Source of the DNA: Methanomassiliicoccaceae archaeon | Lineage (GTDB): Archaea; Thermoplasmatota; Thermoplasmata; Methanomassiliicoccales; Methanomethylophilaceae | Length of the DNA stretch: 14,702 nucleotides | NCBI GenBank assembly: GCA_009776695.1 | Contig: WRNI01000026.1 | Location: forward strand, 1-14,702 | Reading direction: 5' to 3' | Notes under the pieces: generated by a model | Told to the model about the DNA's origin: nothing | Database searches by the model: none | Seen by the model: the letters and a program-made list of their open reading frames with translations, nothing else | Translations under genes and position numbers: made by a program | Shown: positions 7,323-13,615 of the stretch, piece after piece | Numbering within the stretch: the first letter of the stretch is position 1 | Layout: each line of letters starts with the position of its first letter

Positions 7323-8350
7323 GATCACTGATATCCGATGAGCTGAGGAACAGCGCGTCCGTCATATCGGGCATCGACGCAAAAATGATAGACCGCATAT
7401 CGGATGTGCTCGTCGATACGGTAAAGAAAGGCAACAAAATAATATTCATGGGCAACGGCGGATCGTCGGCGGACGCGCAGCATCTGGCGGCCGAGTTCAC
7501 CGGCCGTTATTTGATGGAACGCGAACCGATGCCCGCGATATCGTTATCCAACATAGCTCCGGTCACGGCGATCGGCAATGACTATTCGTTCGACGTCGTT
7601 TTTAAAAGACAGGTGGAGGCGTACGCGGTGAAAGGCGACGCCGTGGTATGTTTATCAACATCAGGCAATTCAAAGAACATAATCCTCGCAATGGAGGCCG
7701 CCAAGGAAAAGGGCGCAACGACAATAACGTTCACCGGTCCCGGCGGCGTGATGAAGGATATGGCCGACCACGCTCTTGTCATAAATTCGAAGGAAACGCC
7801 GAGGGTACAGGAAGGCTATATGGTCGCCGGCCACATAATATGCGGACTTACGGAACGCGGGGTGTTCGGAAGAAAAGCGGTGTTCATCGATCGTGACGAC
7901 ACGATAGCGAAGGACGTCCCGTACTGCAGCGGTCCCGAGCACTTCGTACTTTTCAAAGATGTTCCCAAATCGATAGCCAAACTGAACAAAGCAGGCTTTC
8001 TGGTAATACTTGTGACAAACCAATCCGGTGTCGCAAGAGGAAAATTCACCGAGGACGACCTGGAAAGGATACATAAGAAGATGATCGCCGATATTGAAAA
8101 GGAAGGCGGTAAGATAGACGATATCTTCTATTGCCCGCACCATCCGGACGACGGGTGCGGATGCAGGAAGCCGAAGGCGGGCATGGGCATCGCCGCCGTT
8201 TCGAAACATAAGATAAACACGAAGGCATCGTACATGATAGGCAACAGCGACGCCGATGTCGAGTTCGGAGAGGCGATAGGATGCACCTCTTTCAAGGTGT
8301 CTGAAAAATTCACGTTCAGCGACGCCGTCGATAAGATACTGAAACGGTGA
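7319..8350 (+). CDS. gmhA: Fused phosphoheptose isomerase (GmhA-like SIS) and heptose bisphosphate phosphatase (GmhB-like HAD)
   Basis: A 343-residue two-domain protein. Residues 1-183 form a SIS isomerase matching GmhA, which turns sedoheptulose 7-phosphate into D-glycero-D-manno-heptose 7-phosphate: GNGGSSADAQHLAAEF (45-60), TAIGNDYSFD, STSGNS (113-118) and VQEGYMVAGH (163-172). The GmhA zinc ligands are all present as His55, Glu59, Gln164 and His172. Residues 186-343 form a HAD-IIIA phosphatase of GmhB type: FIDRDDTI with Asp191/Asp193, VTNQSGVARG (232-241), a zinc loop CPHHPDDGCGC (272-282), RKP (283-285) and MIGNSDADVEFG. Two deviations are visible: DRDDT in place of DRDGT, and Asn309 where GmhB usually has the motif IV Asp. 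The SIS and HAD steps flank the kinase step. I chose ATG 7319, with GGAGG eight bases before it and overlapping the kinase stop as ATGA. The ATG at 7304 would lack a site. Confidence 0.88.
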   Translation: MRSLISDELRNSASVISGIDAKMIDRISDVLVDTVKKGNKIIFMGNGGSSADAQHLAAEFTGRYLMEREPMPAISLSNIAPVTAIGNDYSFDVVFKRQVEAYAVKGDAVVCLSTSGNSKNIILAMEAAKEKGATTITFTGPGGVMKDMADHALVINSKETPRVQEGYMVAGHIICGLTERGVFGRKAVFIDRDDTIAKDVPYCSGPEHFVLFKDVPKSIAKLNKAGFLVILVTNQSGVARGKFTEDDLERIHKKMIADIEKEGGKIDDIFYCPHHPDDGCGCRKPKAGMGIAAVSKHKINTKASYMIGNSDADVEFGEAIGCTSFKVSEKFTFSDAVDKILKR

Positions 8351-8354
8351 CCCG

Positions 8355-9494
8355 ATGCGCATCGCGATGGTAACGGACAGCTATTTCCCGACAAGGGACG
8401 GCGTCGTTACGTCGATAACGATAGCCAAGGAAGGTTTAGAAAAATTAGGTCACGAAGTTATTGTCGTGGCTCCTGACCCGGGCAAAGATCAGAGGATACC
8501 GGGCGTTCACTATTTTCCGGCGACAAAGTTCAAAAGCTATCCTGGTTACTTTGTTCCGATGTTCCCGTCGAACAAGACGGAAGTGATACGTTCAATAGAT
8601 CCCGACGTGATACATGTGCACGGCATGGCCCTGATGGCGATGAAGGGCCTCAGGGCATCGAAGAATCTGAAGATCCCGGCGGTGCTGACGTTCCATACGA
8701 TGGTGGGCGATGCCATTGAATTTTACTCTCCAATAAAAGCACTCCATGACGTTCAGAAGAGACTTGTGTGGATATATCTGAAAAGATTGCTGAAGCGGCC
8801 GGACGCTGTCATCGGGCCCACAGCGTCAACGGTGAATGAACTGCTCAGGAACGGCGTCAGACCGAAAAGAACGGAAATAATACCGACGGGCATCGACACG
8901 ATAAGATTCAACACCAACGGTAACGGCAGCGCGATAAGGGAACGCTACGGTCTGCGTGATGAGAAGGTTGCGTTATATGTGGGAAGATTATCGTTCGAAA
9001 AGAACATAGACACGATAATAAACGCGCTGCGTTACGTTGAGAACGTAAAGTTACTGATCGCCGGCAAAGGGCCTGCGGCCGCCTCGCTCGCGGAGGCGGC
9101 AAAGGAAGCGGGTGTTGCGGACCGCGTAATATTCGCGGGATTCGTTGCTGACGACGAACTTCCGCAATTGTACGCCGCGGCGGACGCGTTCGTATCGGCG
9201 TCGAGATTCGAGACGCAGGGATTGTCAGTTCTGGAGGCATTGGCGTGCGGTCTTCCCGCCGCGTGCGCCGCCGAGAGGGCGTTCAAAGACGTGATAAACG
9301 ACGGCGTCAACGGTTTCCTGTTCAACGGCGGCGCCGAGGAGTGCGCATCCGCAATATCATCGTGCATCTCATGCGGCGACGAAGTAAGGAAGAACGCAAG
9401 AGCGACAGCGGAATCATTATCCGTGGAAGCGTGCGTAAAAAGTCTGGCCGCGCTTTACGAAGATCTCATAAAGAACAATACGAACCGCCGGTGA
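8355..9494 (+). CDS. GT4-family glycosyltransferase
   Basis: A 379-residue GT-B fold glycosyltransferase of family GT4 (retaining). The N-terminal domain opens with MRIAMVTDSYFPTRDGVVTS, with the small-residue loop seen in GT4 enzymes. The C-terminal nucleotide-sugar domain shows IPTGIDTIRF (176-185), YVGRLSFEKN (208-217), and the E-x7-E motif ETQGLSVLE with Glu286 and Glu294 followed by ALACGLP. No signal or membrane helix is present, so it acts on the cytoplasmic face. It resembles lipid glycosyltransferases (diacylglycerol glucosyl or PimB-like). As the last gene of the heptose operon it may transfer the activated heptose to a lipid or glycan, but donor and acceptor cannot be read. The stop of the preceding gene lies within its GGTGA site (GGTG-N5-ATG). 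Confidence 0.88.
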   Translation: MRIAMVTDSYFPTRDGVVTSITIAKEGLEKLGHEVIVVAPDPGKDQRIPGVHYFPATKFKSYPGYFVPMFPSNKTEVIRSIDPDVIHVHGMALMAMKGLRASKNLKIPAVLTFHTMVGDAIEFYSPIKALHDVQKRLVWIYLKRLLKRPDAVIGPTASTVNELLRNGVRPKRTEIIPTGIDTIRFNTNGNGSAIRERYGLRDEKVALYVGRLSFEKNIDTIINALRYVENVKLLIAGKGPAAASLAEAAKEAGVADRVIFAGFVADDELPQLYAAADAFVSASRFETQGLSVLEALACGLPAACAAERAFKDVINDGVNGFLFNGGAEECASAISSCISCGDEVRKNARATAESLSVEACVKSLAALYEDLIKNNTNRR

Positions 9495-9510
9495 CCGCCG
9501 TACGGTAAAT

Positions 9511-9559
9511 TTCAAAGTGCAAAATTTGCACTATGATTGCACTTTGAATTGCACTTTGG
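9511..9559. repeat. Array of TTGCACTTTG-type repeats upstream of fic (candidate operator)
   Basis: Four related units lie in 49 bases. CAAAGTGCAA at 9513-9522 is inverted. TTGCACT at 9526-9532 is a partial direct copy. TTGCACTTTG at 9537-9546 and at 9549-9558 are direct copies, the last two being tandem 12-base units ATTGCACTTTGR. Direct copies are 11 and 12 bases apart, near one helical turn. The first two units form a perfect palindrome, AGTGCAAAATTTGCACT (9516-9532). The array ends next to the TATA-like box of fic, so a bound protein, possibly the winged-helix domain of Fic itself, would meet the promoter. Confidence 0.7.
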
Positions 9560-9571
9560 AATATTATTTAT
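9560..9571 (+). promoter_or_regulatory. Probable TATA box of fic
   Basis: AATATTATTTAT follows the repeat array directly. Transcription would begin near 9590, leaving a leader of about 30 bases that contains AGGAGG at 9604-9609 before the ATG at 9619. Position and composition are seen, and use as a promoter is inferred. Confidence 0.5.
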
Positions 9572-9618
9572 TCATGCAGCGCATACCGTGTCACGCTGAA
9601 TGCAGGAGGATGCACGCG

Positions 9619-10725
9619 ATGAAAGGTACGGCAGATAAAGAGCGCGAGGCCGTTCCGGCAGATCGGAAGGACATAGCGGACGATCTCGAAGAATATATCG
9701 TACAGGGAGAGCCGGAGAAGAAGGAACTGGGGTATCTTTGGCGGACGGCGATCGGCCTTCAGGACACGGACGGGCTCAGGCCTTCGCCGTACCTCATCGA
9801 AACGGCGAGAGAGAACATCGAAGGCAACATCTCCGTCAGCGAGGCGAAGGAACGGATAGACAGCTATTATAAAGCGAAGCCTGCAAGCGATGCCGGCGAC
9901 AGGACGGAAGAGGCGGACAAGGTCTCATCACGCATAACGGAGATACTTTCAGAGAAGGCGTTCAGTTTTTCCGTCGTGGAGTACATCGGCATCCACAGGC
10001 GGCTTTTCCAGGGCATTTACAAATTTGCGGGAAAGATACGCGACTACAATGTAACAAAAGCGGAATGGGTGCTCGGCGGAGGGACGGTACAGTACATGAG
10101 CGCCGCCAACATCGCGGCGGCGCTGGACCACGATTTTGAGAAAGAGAAAAGATTCGATTACCGCGGCCTTGGCCTGCGTGAGGCGGTGATGCACATCGCC
10201 GGATTCATATCGGACATTTGGCAGATACACGCGTTCGGCGAAGGCAATACAAGGACGACGGCGGTCTTTGCGATAAAATATCTGCGCTCGTTCGGCCTTG
10301 ACGCCGACAATGACATCTTCGCCGAGAACGCATGGTACTTCCGCAACGCGCTCGTGCGCGCAAACCACACCGACCTGAAGAAAGGCGTCGCGGCCACCGA
10401 TGAATATCTCGAACGGTTCTTCGGAAATATGCTGTTGGGCGAGAACAATGAATTAAAGAACAGGGACATGAACGTCTCTCTCGCTGACGGCGGCGAGAGA
10501 ACAAAGGAACGGACCGCCGGCATCAGCACGGAAGGCCTGACCGCGGACGAACGCAACGTTCTGGAGTTCTTAAGGAAGAACCCGAAGGCAACGCAGAAAG
10601 AAACGGCCGCGCATATCAGCAGATCGGAAAGGACGGTGAAGACCATCACCGCCGCTTTGCAGGAAAAGGGTCTGCTGGATCGCCGCAACGGCAGACGGAA
10701 CGGATATTGGGCGCCTAAACCGTGA
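9619..10725 (+). CDS. Fic-domain protein with N-terminal inhibitory-type segment and C-terminal winged helix
   Basis: A 368-residue protein. Fic enzymes transfer AMP or another nucleotide moiety to protein hydroxyl groups. The core is about residues 115-270, with the catalytic loop HAFGEGNTR (His204-Arg212) and the upstream flap region KAEWVLGGGTVQYM. The usual second arginine of HPFxxGNGRxxR is absent (TRTTAVF). N-terminal ELGYLWRTAIGLQDTDGL and SPYLIETARENIEGNIS (56-72) resemble the segment that in related Fic proteins carries the self-inhibiting helix, but the expected Ser/Thr four residues before the Glu is Arg. Residues 308-366 form a winged helix (ATQKETAAHISRSERTVKTI and a wing rich in Arg/Gly). 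The start at 9619 is chosen for AGGAGG upstream. The frame continues up to a GTG at 9517, but that would put the repeat array inside the gene. It lies between two glycan operons and is probably autoregulated. Confidence 0.88.
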   Translation: MKGTADKEREAVPADRKDIADDLEEYIVQGEPEKKELGYLWRTAIGLQDTDGLRPSPYLIETARENIEGNISVSEAKERIDSYYKAKPASDAGDRTEEADKVSSRITEILSEKAFSFSVVEYIGIHRRLFQGIYKFAGKIRDYNVTKAEWVLGGGTVQYMSAANIAAALDHDFEKEKRFDYRGLGLREAVMHIAGFISDIWQIHAFGEGNTRTTAVFAIKYLRSFGLDADNDIFAENAWYFRNALVRANHTDLKKGVAATDEYLERFFGNMLLGENNELKNRDMNVSLADGGERTKERTAGISTEGLTADERNVLEFLRKNPKATQKETAAHISRSERTVKTITAALQEKGLLDRRNGRRNGYWAPKP

Positions 10726-10751
10726 CCGTCAAAGCACGAACGGAACGGTCA
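10723..10751. terminator. Possible bidirectional terminator hairpin between fic and GT4
   Basis: TGACCGT (10723-10729) and ACGGTCA (10745-10751) are perfect 7-base inverted arms with a 15-base loop. Each arm contains the TGA stop of one of the two converging genes. No T run of five or more follows on either strand, so termination activity is doubtful. The only other sequence in the 23-base gap is the loop itself. Confidence 0.35.
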
Positions 10752-11822
10752 TCCGATGACGTTCTTGTAGACCTCTTCTATTTTCGTTATGTTATCGTTC
10801 CAGCTGAACGTCTCCGCTCTGGCGCGCGCCGCTTTGCCGATGTTCAGGCGCATATCATCATCATCATCGAGAAGCATGTTCATCGCCCTTGCCAGCGCGT
10901 TCGGGTCCTTCGCAGGAACGATGACACCGCCGTCGCCGACAGTATCGCCCAATCCGTTAACATTCGTGCATATCATCGGCCGGCCGTATGACATCGCCTC
11001 CACGGCGGCGAGACCGAACGATTCGAAGAGCGACGGCATCACGAAGAATTTGCACGTTCCCATCAGTTCAGCCTTTTCTTCCTCGGACACGTACCCGCGC
11101 ATCTCTATCTTATCACCGAGGCCGTTCTTCTCTATCTTTCTGATAAGCCGTCCCATATCGGGGCCCTTGCCGCATATTATCAGCTTGGCGTCAACATGTC
11201 TCATCGCCTCTATGAGATCATCGAGTCCCTTCGTTCTTACCAGTCTTCCCAAAGACAATATGAAATCGCCCTCATCATCACGGACATCCGGGAAAAGATT
11301 CAGGCAGCTGGGTACGGATGTTGTTCTGTTCTCAGGTATGCCTCGTCTGATCAGATCCGATCTTACAAAGTCGCTTACGCATATTATGTGATCGAACGTC
11401 TCCAAACATTTGCGGAACCGGTTGTCCTGCATCCCCGATAACCAGCCGGTGAGTCCGGTGCCTTCGCCCCATACGTTGTGATATGTGAACACTTTCTTCC
11501 CCGTGTAACGCATAAGATCTTTGTTGTATGACGGGGCCCATCTGTAATTATAATTCACAATGTCGGCGTCCAATCCGTTAAGCGTCTCAAGGACGTTCTT
11601 CGATGATATGAACGGCGGGTTGTAGATGTTAATGATCCTTGACCTCAGACGTACTATATTGTAACCGTCACGTTCCTCAGTTTCCGGTGTGCCCGGCAAT
11701 CTTCCGGTAAGTATCGTAACGTCGTGCCCTCTTTCTGCCAGTAATTTGCAGGTGTCGTGCATCCGGTGCTCTATGCCGCCCATGAACGGATAGAAGAACG
11801 GGTTCACATCAACTATTCTCAT
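10749..11822 (-). CDS. GT4-family glycosyltransferase
   Basis: A second 357-residue GT-B glycosyltransferase, distinct from the one at 8355. The N-terminus MRIVDVNPFFYPFMGGIEHR (1-20) has the GGIE donor/acceptor loop typical of GT4. The C-terminal domain shows CVSDFVRSDLIRRGIP, LGRLVRTKGLDDLIEAM (191-207), LIICGKGPD and the E-x7-E motif ESFGLAAVE (Glu267, Glu275) followed by AMSYGRPM. It is soluble and should act at the inner face of the membrane. It is preceded by GGAGG, and its start overlaps the end of the VTT-like gene by 14 bases, so the two form one operon. A short Asp run (LLDDDDD) reflects an ATC-type triplet repeat near 10855. The sugar and acceptor are unknown. Confidence 0.87.
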   Translation of the reverse strand: MRIVDVNPFFYPFMGGIEHRMHDTCKLLAERGHDVTILTGRLPGTPETEERDGYNIVRLRSRIINIYNPPFISSKNVLETLNGLDADIVNYNYRWAPSYNKDLMRYTGKKVFTYHNVWGEGTGLTGWLSGMQDNRFRKCLETFDHIICVSDFVRSDLIRRGIPENRTTSVPSCLNLFPDVRDDEGDFILSLGRLVRTKGLDDLIEAMRHVDAKLIICGKGPDMGRLIRKIEKNGLGDKIEMRGYVSEEEKAELMGTCKFFVMPSLFESFGLAAVEAMSYGRPMICTNVNGLGDTVGDGGVIVPAKDPNALARAMNMLLDDDDDMRLNIGKAARARAETFSWNDNITKIEEVYKNVIG

Positions 11823-12402
11823 TTGTAATGCCCTCCTTTCTTTTTCTCAGGAATGCGGCGGCCATGCTCACCGCTATGACAACGATTATGAATATTATCG
11901 TGTACGTCTGTGCGGCGCTGCTCTCAAAGTAATCGAAGAAGAAGCCGCTCATTAACATTATGATGCCGTATTTGATGACACATCCGATTACCACGTAGAA
12001 CAACGCTTTCGATAATCTCCATGAGTCAATCAGACTTATGAACGCGCCGGCGAACGGTATCATCGGCGCCACACGGTTCACAAGCAACATGCGTTCATCG
12101 CTAACCACGAGGAACTTAACGTAACGGTCGGCCACCTTTTTTATTCTCTCGGGAACGCGGACATGCTCGACTATCCAATACAGCAGCGATATCCCGGAGA
12201 TCTCGGCGATGACGGCCGCGCCGAGTAACTGCAGACCGAACGTGAACGTCGGATCGTACATGAAGCCGATTATGAAGAACAGTTCGGGAAGCGTCGGGAA
12301 GAACAGCGCATCGATGAAGAATATCAGAAAGACGAACAGTATTACGATAACGGCATTATCGGGACCGAAGAGATCGTACATCCATTCCCCTATGCTGAAC
12401 AT
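11809..12402 (-). CDS. VTT/DedA-like integral membrane protein
   Basis: A 197-residue membrane protein with a long hydrophobic N-terminal helix (VIVILFVFLIFFIDALFFP), further hydrophobic stretches, the loop MLLVNRVAPMIPFAGAFIS typical of the VTT (DedA/SNARE-associated) fold with its Arg and Pro, and a C-terminal helix ending in RKRKEG. VTT proteins are linked to lipid scrambling and to recycling of lipid carriers. In an operon with a glycosyltransferase, a role in moving a lipid-linked sugar or lipid carrier is possible but unproven. I chose ATG 12402 because GGAGG lies eight bases upstream. The frame extends to an ATG at 12435 (MTRCIAPEDEK), which has no site and would include the palindrome at 12415. 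Confidence 0.8.
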   Translation of the reverse strand: MFSIGEWMYDLFGPDNAVIVILFVFLIFFIDALFFPTLPELFFIIGFMYDPTFTFGLQLLGAAVIAEISGISLLYWIVEHVRVPERIKKVADRYVKFLVVSDERMLLVNRVAPMIPFAGAFISLIDSWRLSKALFYVVIGCVIKYGIIMLMSGFFFDYFESSAAQTYTIIFIIVVIAVSMAAAFLRKRKEGITNENS

Positions 12403-12414
12403 CTTCTCATCCTC

Positions 12415-12429
12415 CGGTGCAATGCACCG
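12415..12429. promoter_or_regulatory. Palindrome at the likely start of the VTT-GT4 transcript
   Basis: CGGTGCA-A-TGCACCG is a perfect 15-base palindrome. Counting 28 bases from the TATA-like GAAATATC puts transcription start near 12424, inside it. It also touches the first base of the GGAGG site of the VTT-like gene. It could be an operator or, if transcription starts further upstream, an RNA hairpin next to the ribosome binding site. Confidence 0.45.
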
Positions 12430-12444
12430 TGTCATGTGCGTATG

Positions 12445-12452
12445 GATATTTC
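12445..12452 (-). promoter_or_regulatory. Probable TATA box of the VTT-GT4 operon
   Basis: GAAATATC on the minus strand, about 50 bases above the chosen ATG, would give a leader of about 22 bases containing GGAGG. A second candidate, ACATATCC, lies further upstream near 12460-12467. Confidence 0.4.
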
Positions 12453-12480
12453 AACCATCGGATATGTTCGCGCCGGGTGT

Positions 12481-12509
12481 AAAAAACGATCGCGGCGCGC
12501 GGACGCCGC
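12481..12509 (-). terminator. Terminator-like hairpin and T6 on the minus strand
   Basis: Read on the minus strand, GCGGCG (12509-12504), a six-base loop and CGCCGC (12497-12492) are followed after five bases by six T (12486-12481). No minus-strand gene ends here. It could stop antisense transcripts that run from gtrA across the dehydratase gene before they enter the VTT gene. The same GC-rich inverted repeat sits just upstream of the TATA box of the dehydratase gene and may instead be a promoter element. Confidence 0.45.
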
Positions 12510-12514
12510 ATTGG

Positions 12515-12529
12515 TAATAATAAATATCC
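12515..12529 (+). promoter_or_regulatory. Probable TATA box of the CDP-glucose 4,6-dehydratase gene
   Basis: An AT-rich run with TAAATATC at 12521-12528 would start transcription near 12549. That leaves a leader of about 17 bases with GAGG at 12553-12556 before the ATG at 12566. Confidence 0.5.
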
Positions 12530-12565
12530 ATTCAGAGATGTTGGTCAAAGCAGAGGAAGAGGCAA

Positions 12566-13615
12566 ATGGAAAGGATCGAGAACGTTCTGTCATTCTATGA
12601 GCGCAAAAAGGTATTCGTCACGGGCCACAACGGATTCAAAGGCTCATGGATGTGCAGGGTCCTGGCGGACGCCGGCGCCGACGTGTGCGGATTCTCGCTT
12701 CCGTGCACTGAATACAGTCCGTTCCCTTCGATGCGTCTCGGCGGAATAAGGTCGCTGGAAGGCGATATCGGCAACATCGATGAGATAACGGACGCGGTCC
12801 TTGATCTTAAGCCGGAAGTGGTGATACACATGGCGGCGCAGCCGCTTGTCCTCGAGTCGTACAAAGATCCCGTTCTGACATACAGGACGAACGTCATGGG
12901 CACCGTGAACGTGCTTGAAGCGGTAAGGAAATGCGATTCGGTGCGTTCTGTGGTGAACGTAACAACAGACAAAGTTTACAGGAACACGGAGCGGAGCGAA
13001 GGATACACGGAGGATGAGATGCTGGACGGCCACGATCCGTACTCAAATTCAAAATCATGTTCGGAGCTTGTGACCGCGACGTACAGGCGTTCGTTCTTAA
13101 ATGACGTTCCGGTATCGACATGCCGCGCCGGCAACGTGATAGGCGGCGGTGATAGGTCGAACGACCGCATCATACCGGACTGTGTGCGATGCGCTGAGCG
13201 CGGCGATACGATAACCTTAAGGAATCCCAACTCAGTGAGACCGTACCAGCATGTGCTGGAGCCGGTGCTCGCGTACCTGCTGCTGGCGGCAAAGCAGACA
13301 GATAACAAAGAACTCGAGGGAAGCTACAACATCGGGCCTGACGACGACAGCGCCGTGACGACGGAAAGAATAGCGCAGTTATTCTGCGAGAACTGGAAAG
13401 GCGCCGTGTACAAGAAAGCGGTCAGCACCGGCGGTCCTCACGAGGCAGGTCTGTTACGACTGAACTGTGACAGGTTCAAAAGCACATTCGGATGGAGACC
13501 GCGCCGGAATATCGAAGAAGCTGTTAAAATGACGGTCGGCTGGTATCTCGCGGAACGTGACGGCAAAGATATGGGAAAATTCACGTCCGGTCAGATAGCC
13601 GAATATCTGAGATGA
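12566..13615 (+). CDS. rfbG: CDP-glucose 4,6-dehydratase (RfbG-like)
   Basis: A 349-residue NAD-dependent short-chain dehydratase. RfbG converts CDP-glucose to CDP-4-keto-6-deoxyglucose, the first committed step toward 3,6-dideoxyhexoses and related 6-deoxysugars. The RfbG-type Rossmann signature TGHNGFKGSW (19-28), HMAAQPLV (88-95), TNVMGTVNVLEA (108-119), VTTDKVY (132-138, TDK where RmlB-type enzymes have TDE) and the active-site pair Tyr159-x3-Lys163 in YSNSK are all visible, as are RAGNVIGGGD and RPYQHVLEP. Length equals that of the family. The gene stands alone between promoters. Its normal partner, glucose 1-phosphate cytidylyltransferase, is not in the window. Its stop abuts the gtrA stop with no gap. 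Confidence 0.9.
   Translation: MERIENVLSFYERKKVFVTGHNGFKGSWMCRVLADAGADVCGFSLPCTEYSPFPSMRLGGIRSLEGDIGNIDEITDAVLDLKPEVVIHMAAQPLVLESYKDPVLTYRTNVMGTVNVLEAVRKCDSVRSVVNVTTDKVYRNTERSEGYTEDEMLDGHDPYSNSKSCSELVTATYRRSFLNDVPVSTCRAGNVIGGGDRSNDRIIPDCVRCAERGDTITLRNPNSVRPYQHVLEPVLAYLLLAAKQTDNKELEGSYNIGPDDDSAVTTERIAQLFCENWKGAVYKKAVSTGGPHEAGLLRLNCDRFKSTFGWRPRRNIEEAVKMTVGWYLAERDGKDMGKFTSGQIAEYLR

Noticed and set aside
9511..9559. CRISPR-like reading of the repeats
   Set aside because: Units are about 10-12 bases in mixed orientation with no spacers. This is an operator-type layout, not an array of repeats and spacers.
9517..9618. Extension of the fic reading frame to a GTG at 9517
   Set aside because: It would place the repeat array and the TATA-like box inside coding sequence and has no ribosome binding site, whereas AGGAGG precedes the ATG at 9619.
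10158..10688. Minus-strand open frame opposite fic, considered as an antitoxin gene
   Set aside because: Its sequence is Ser/Ala-rich shadow translation of the Fic and winged-helix region, with no start signals.
10853..10872. ATC triplet run as a phase-variation tract
   Set aside because: It is short, in frame, and only encodes an Asp run. Length changes in triplets would not switch the gene off.
12417..12427. Shared regulator for the palindromes at 9516 and 12415, both with GTGCA half-sites
   Set aside because: The half-sites are separated by five bases in one and by one base in the other, and the flanks differ, so a common binding protein is not supported.
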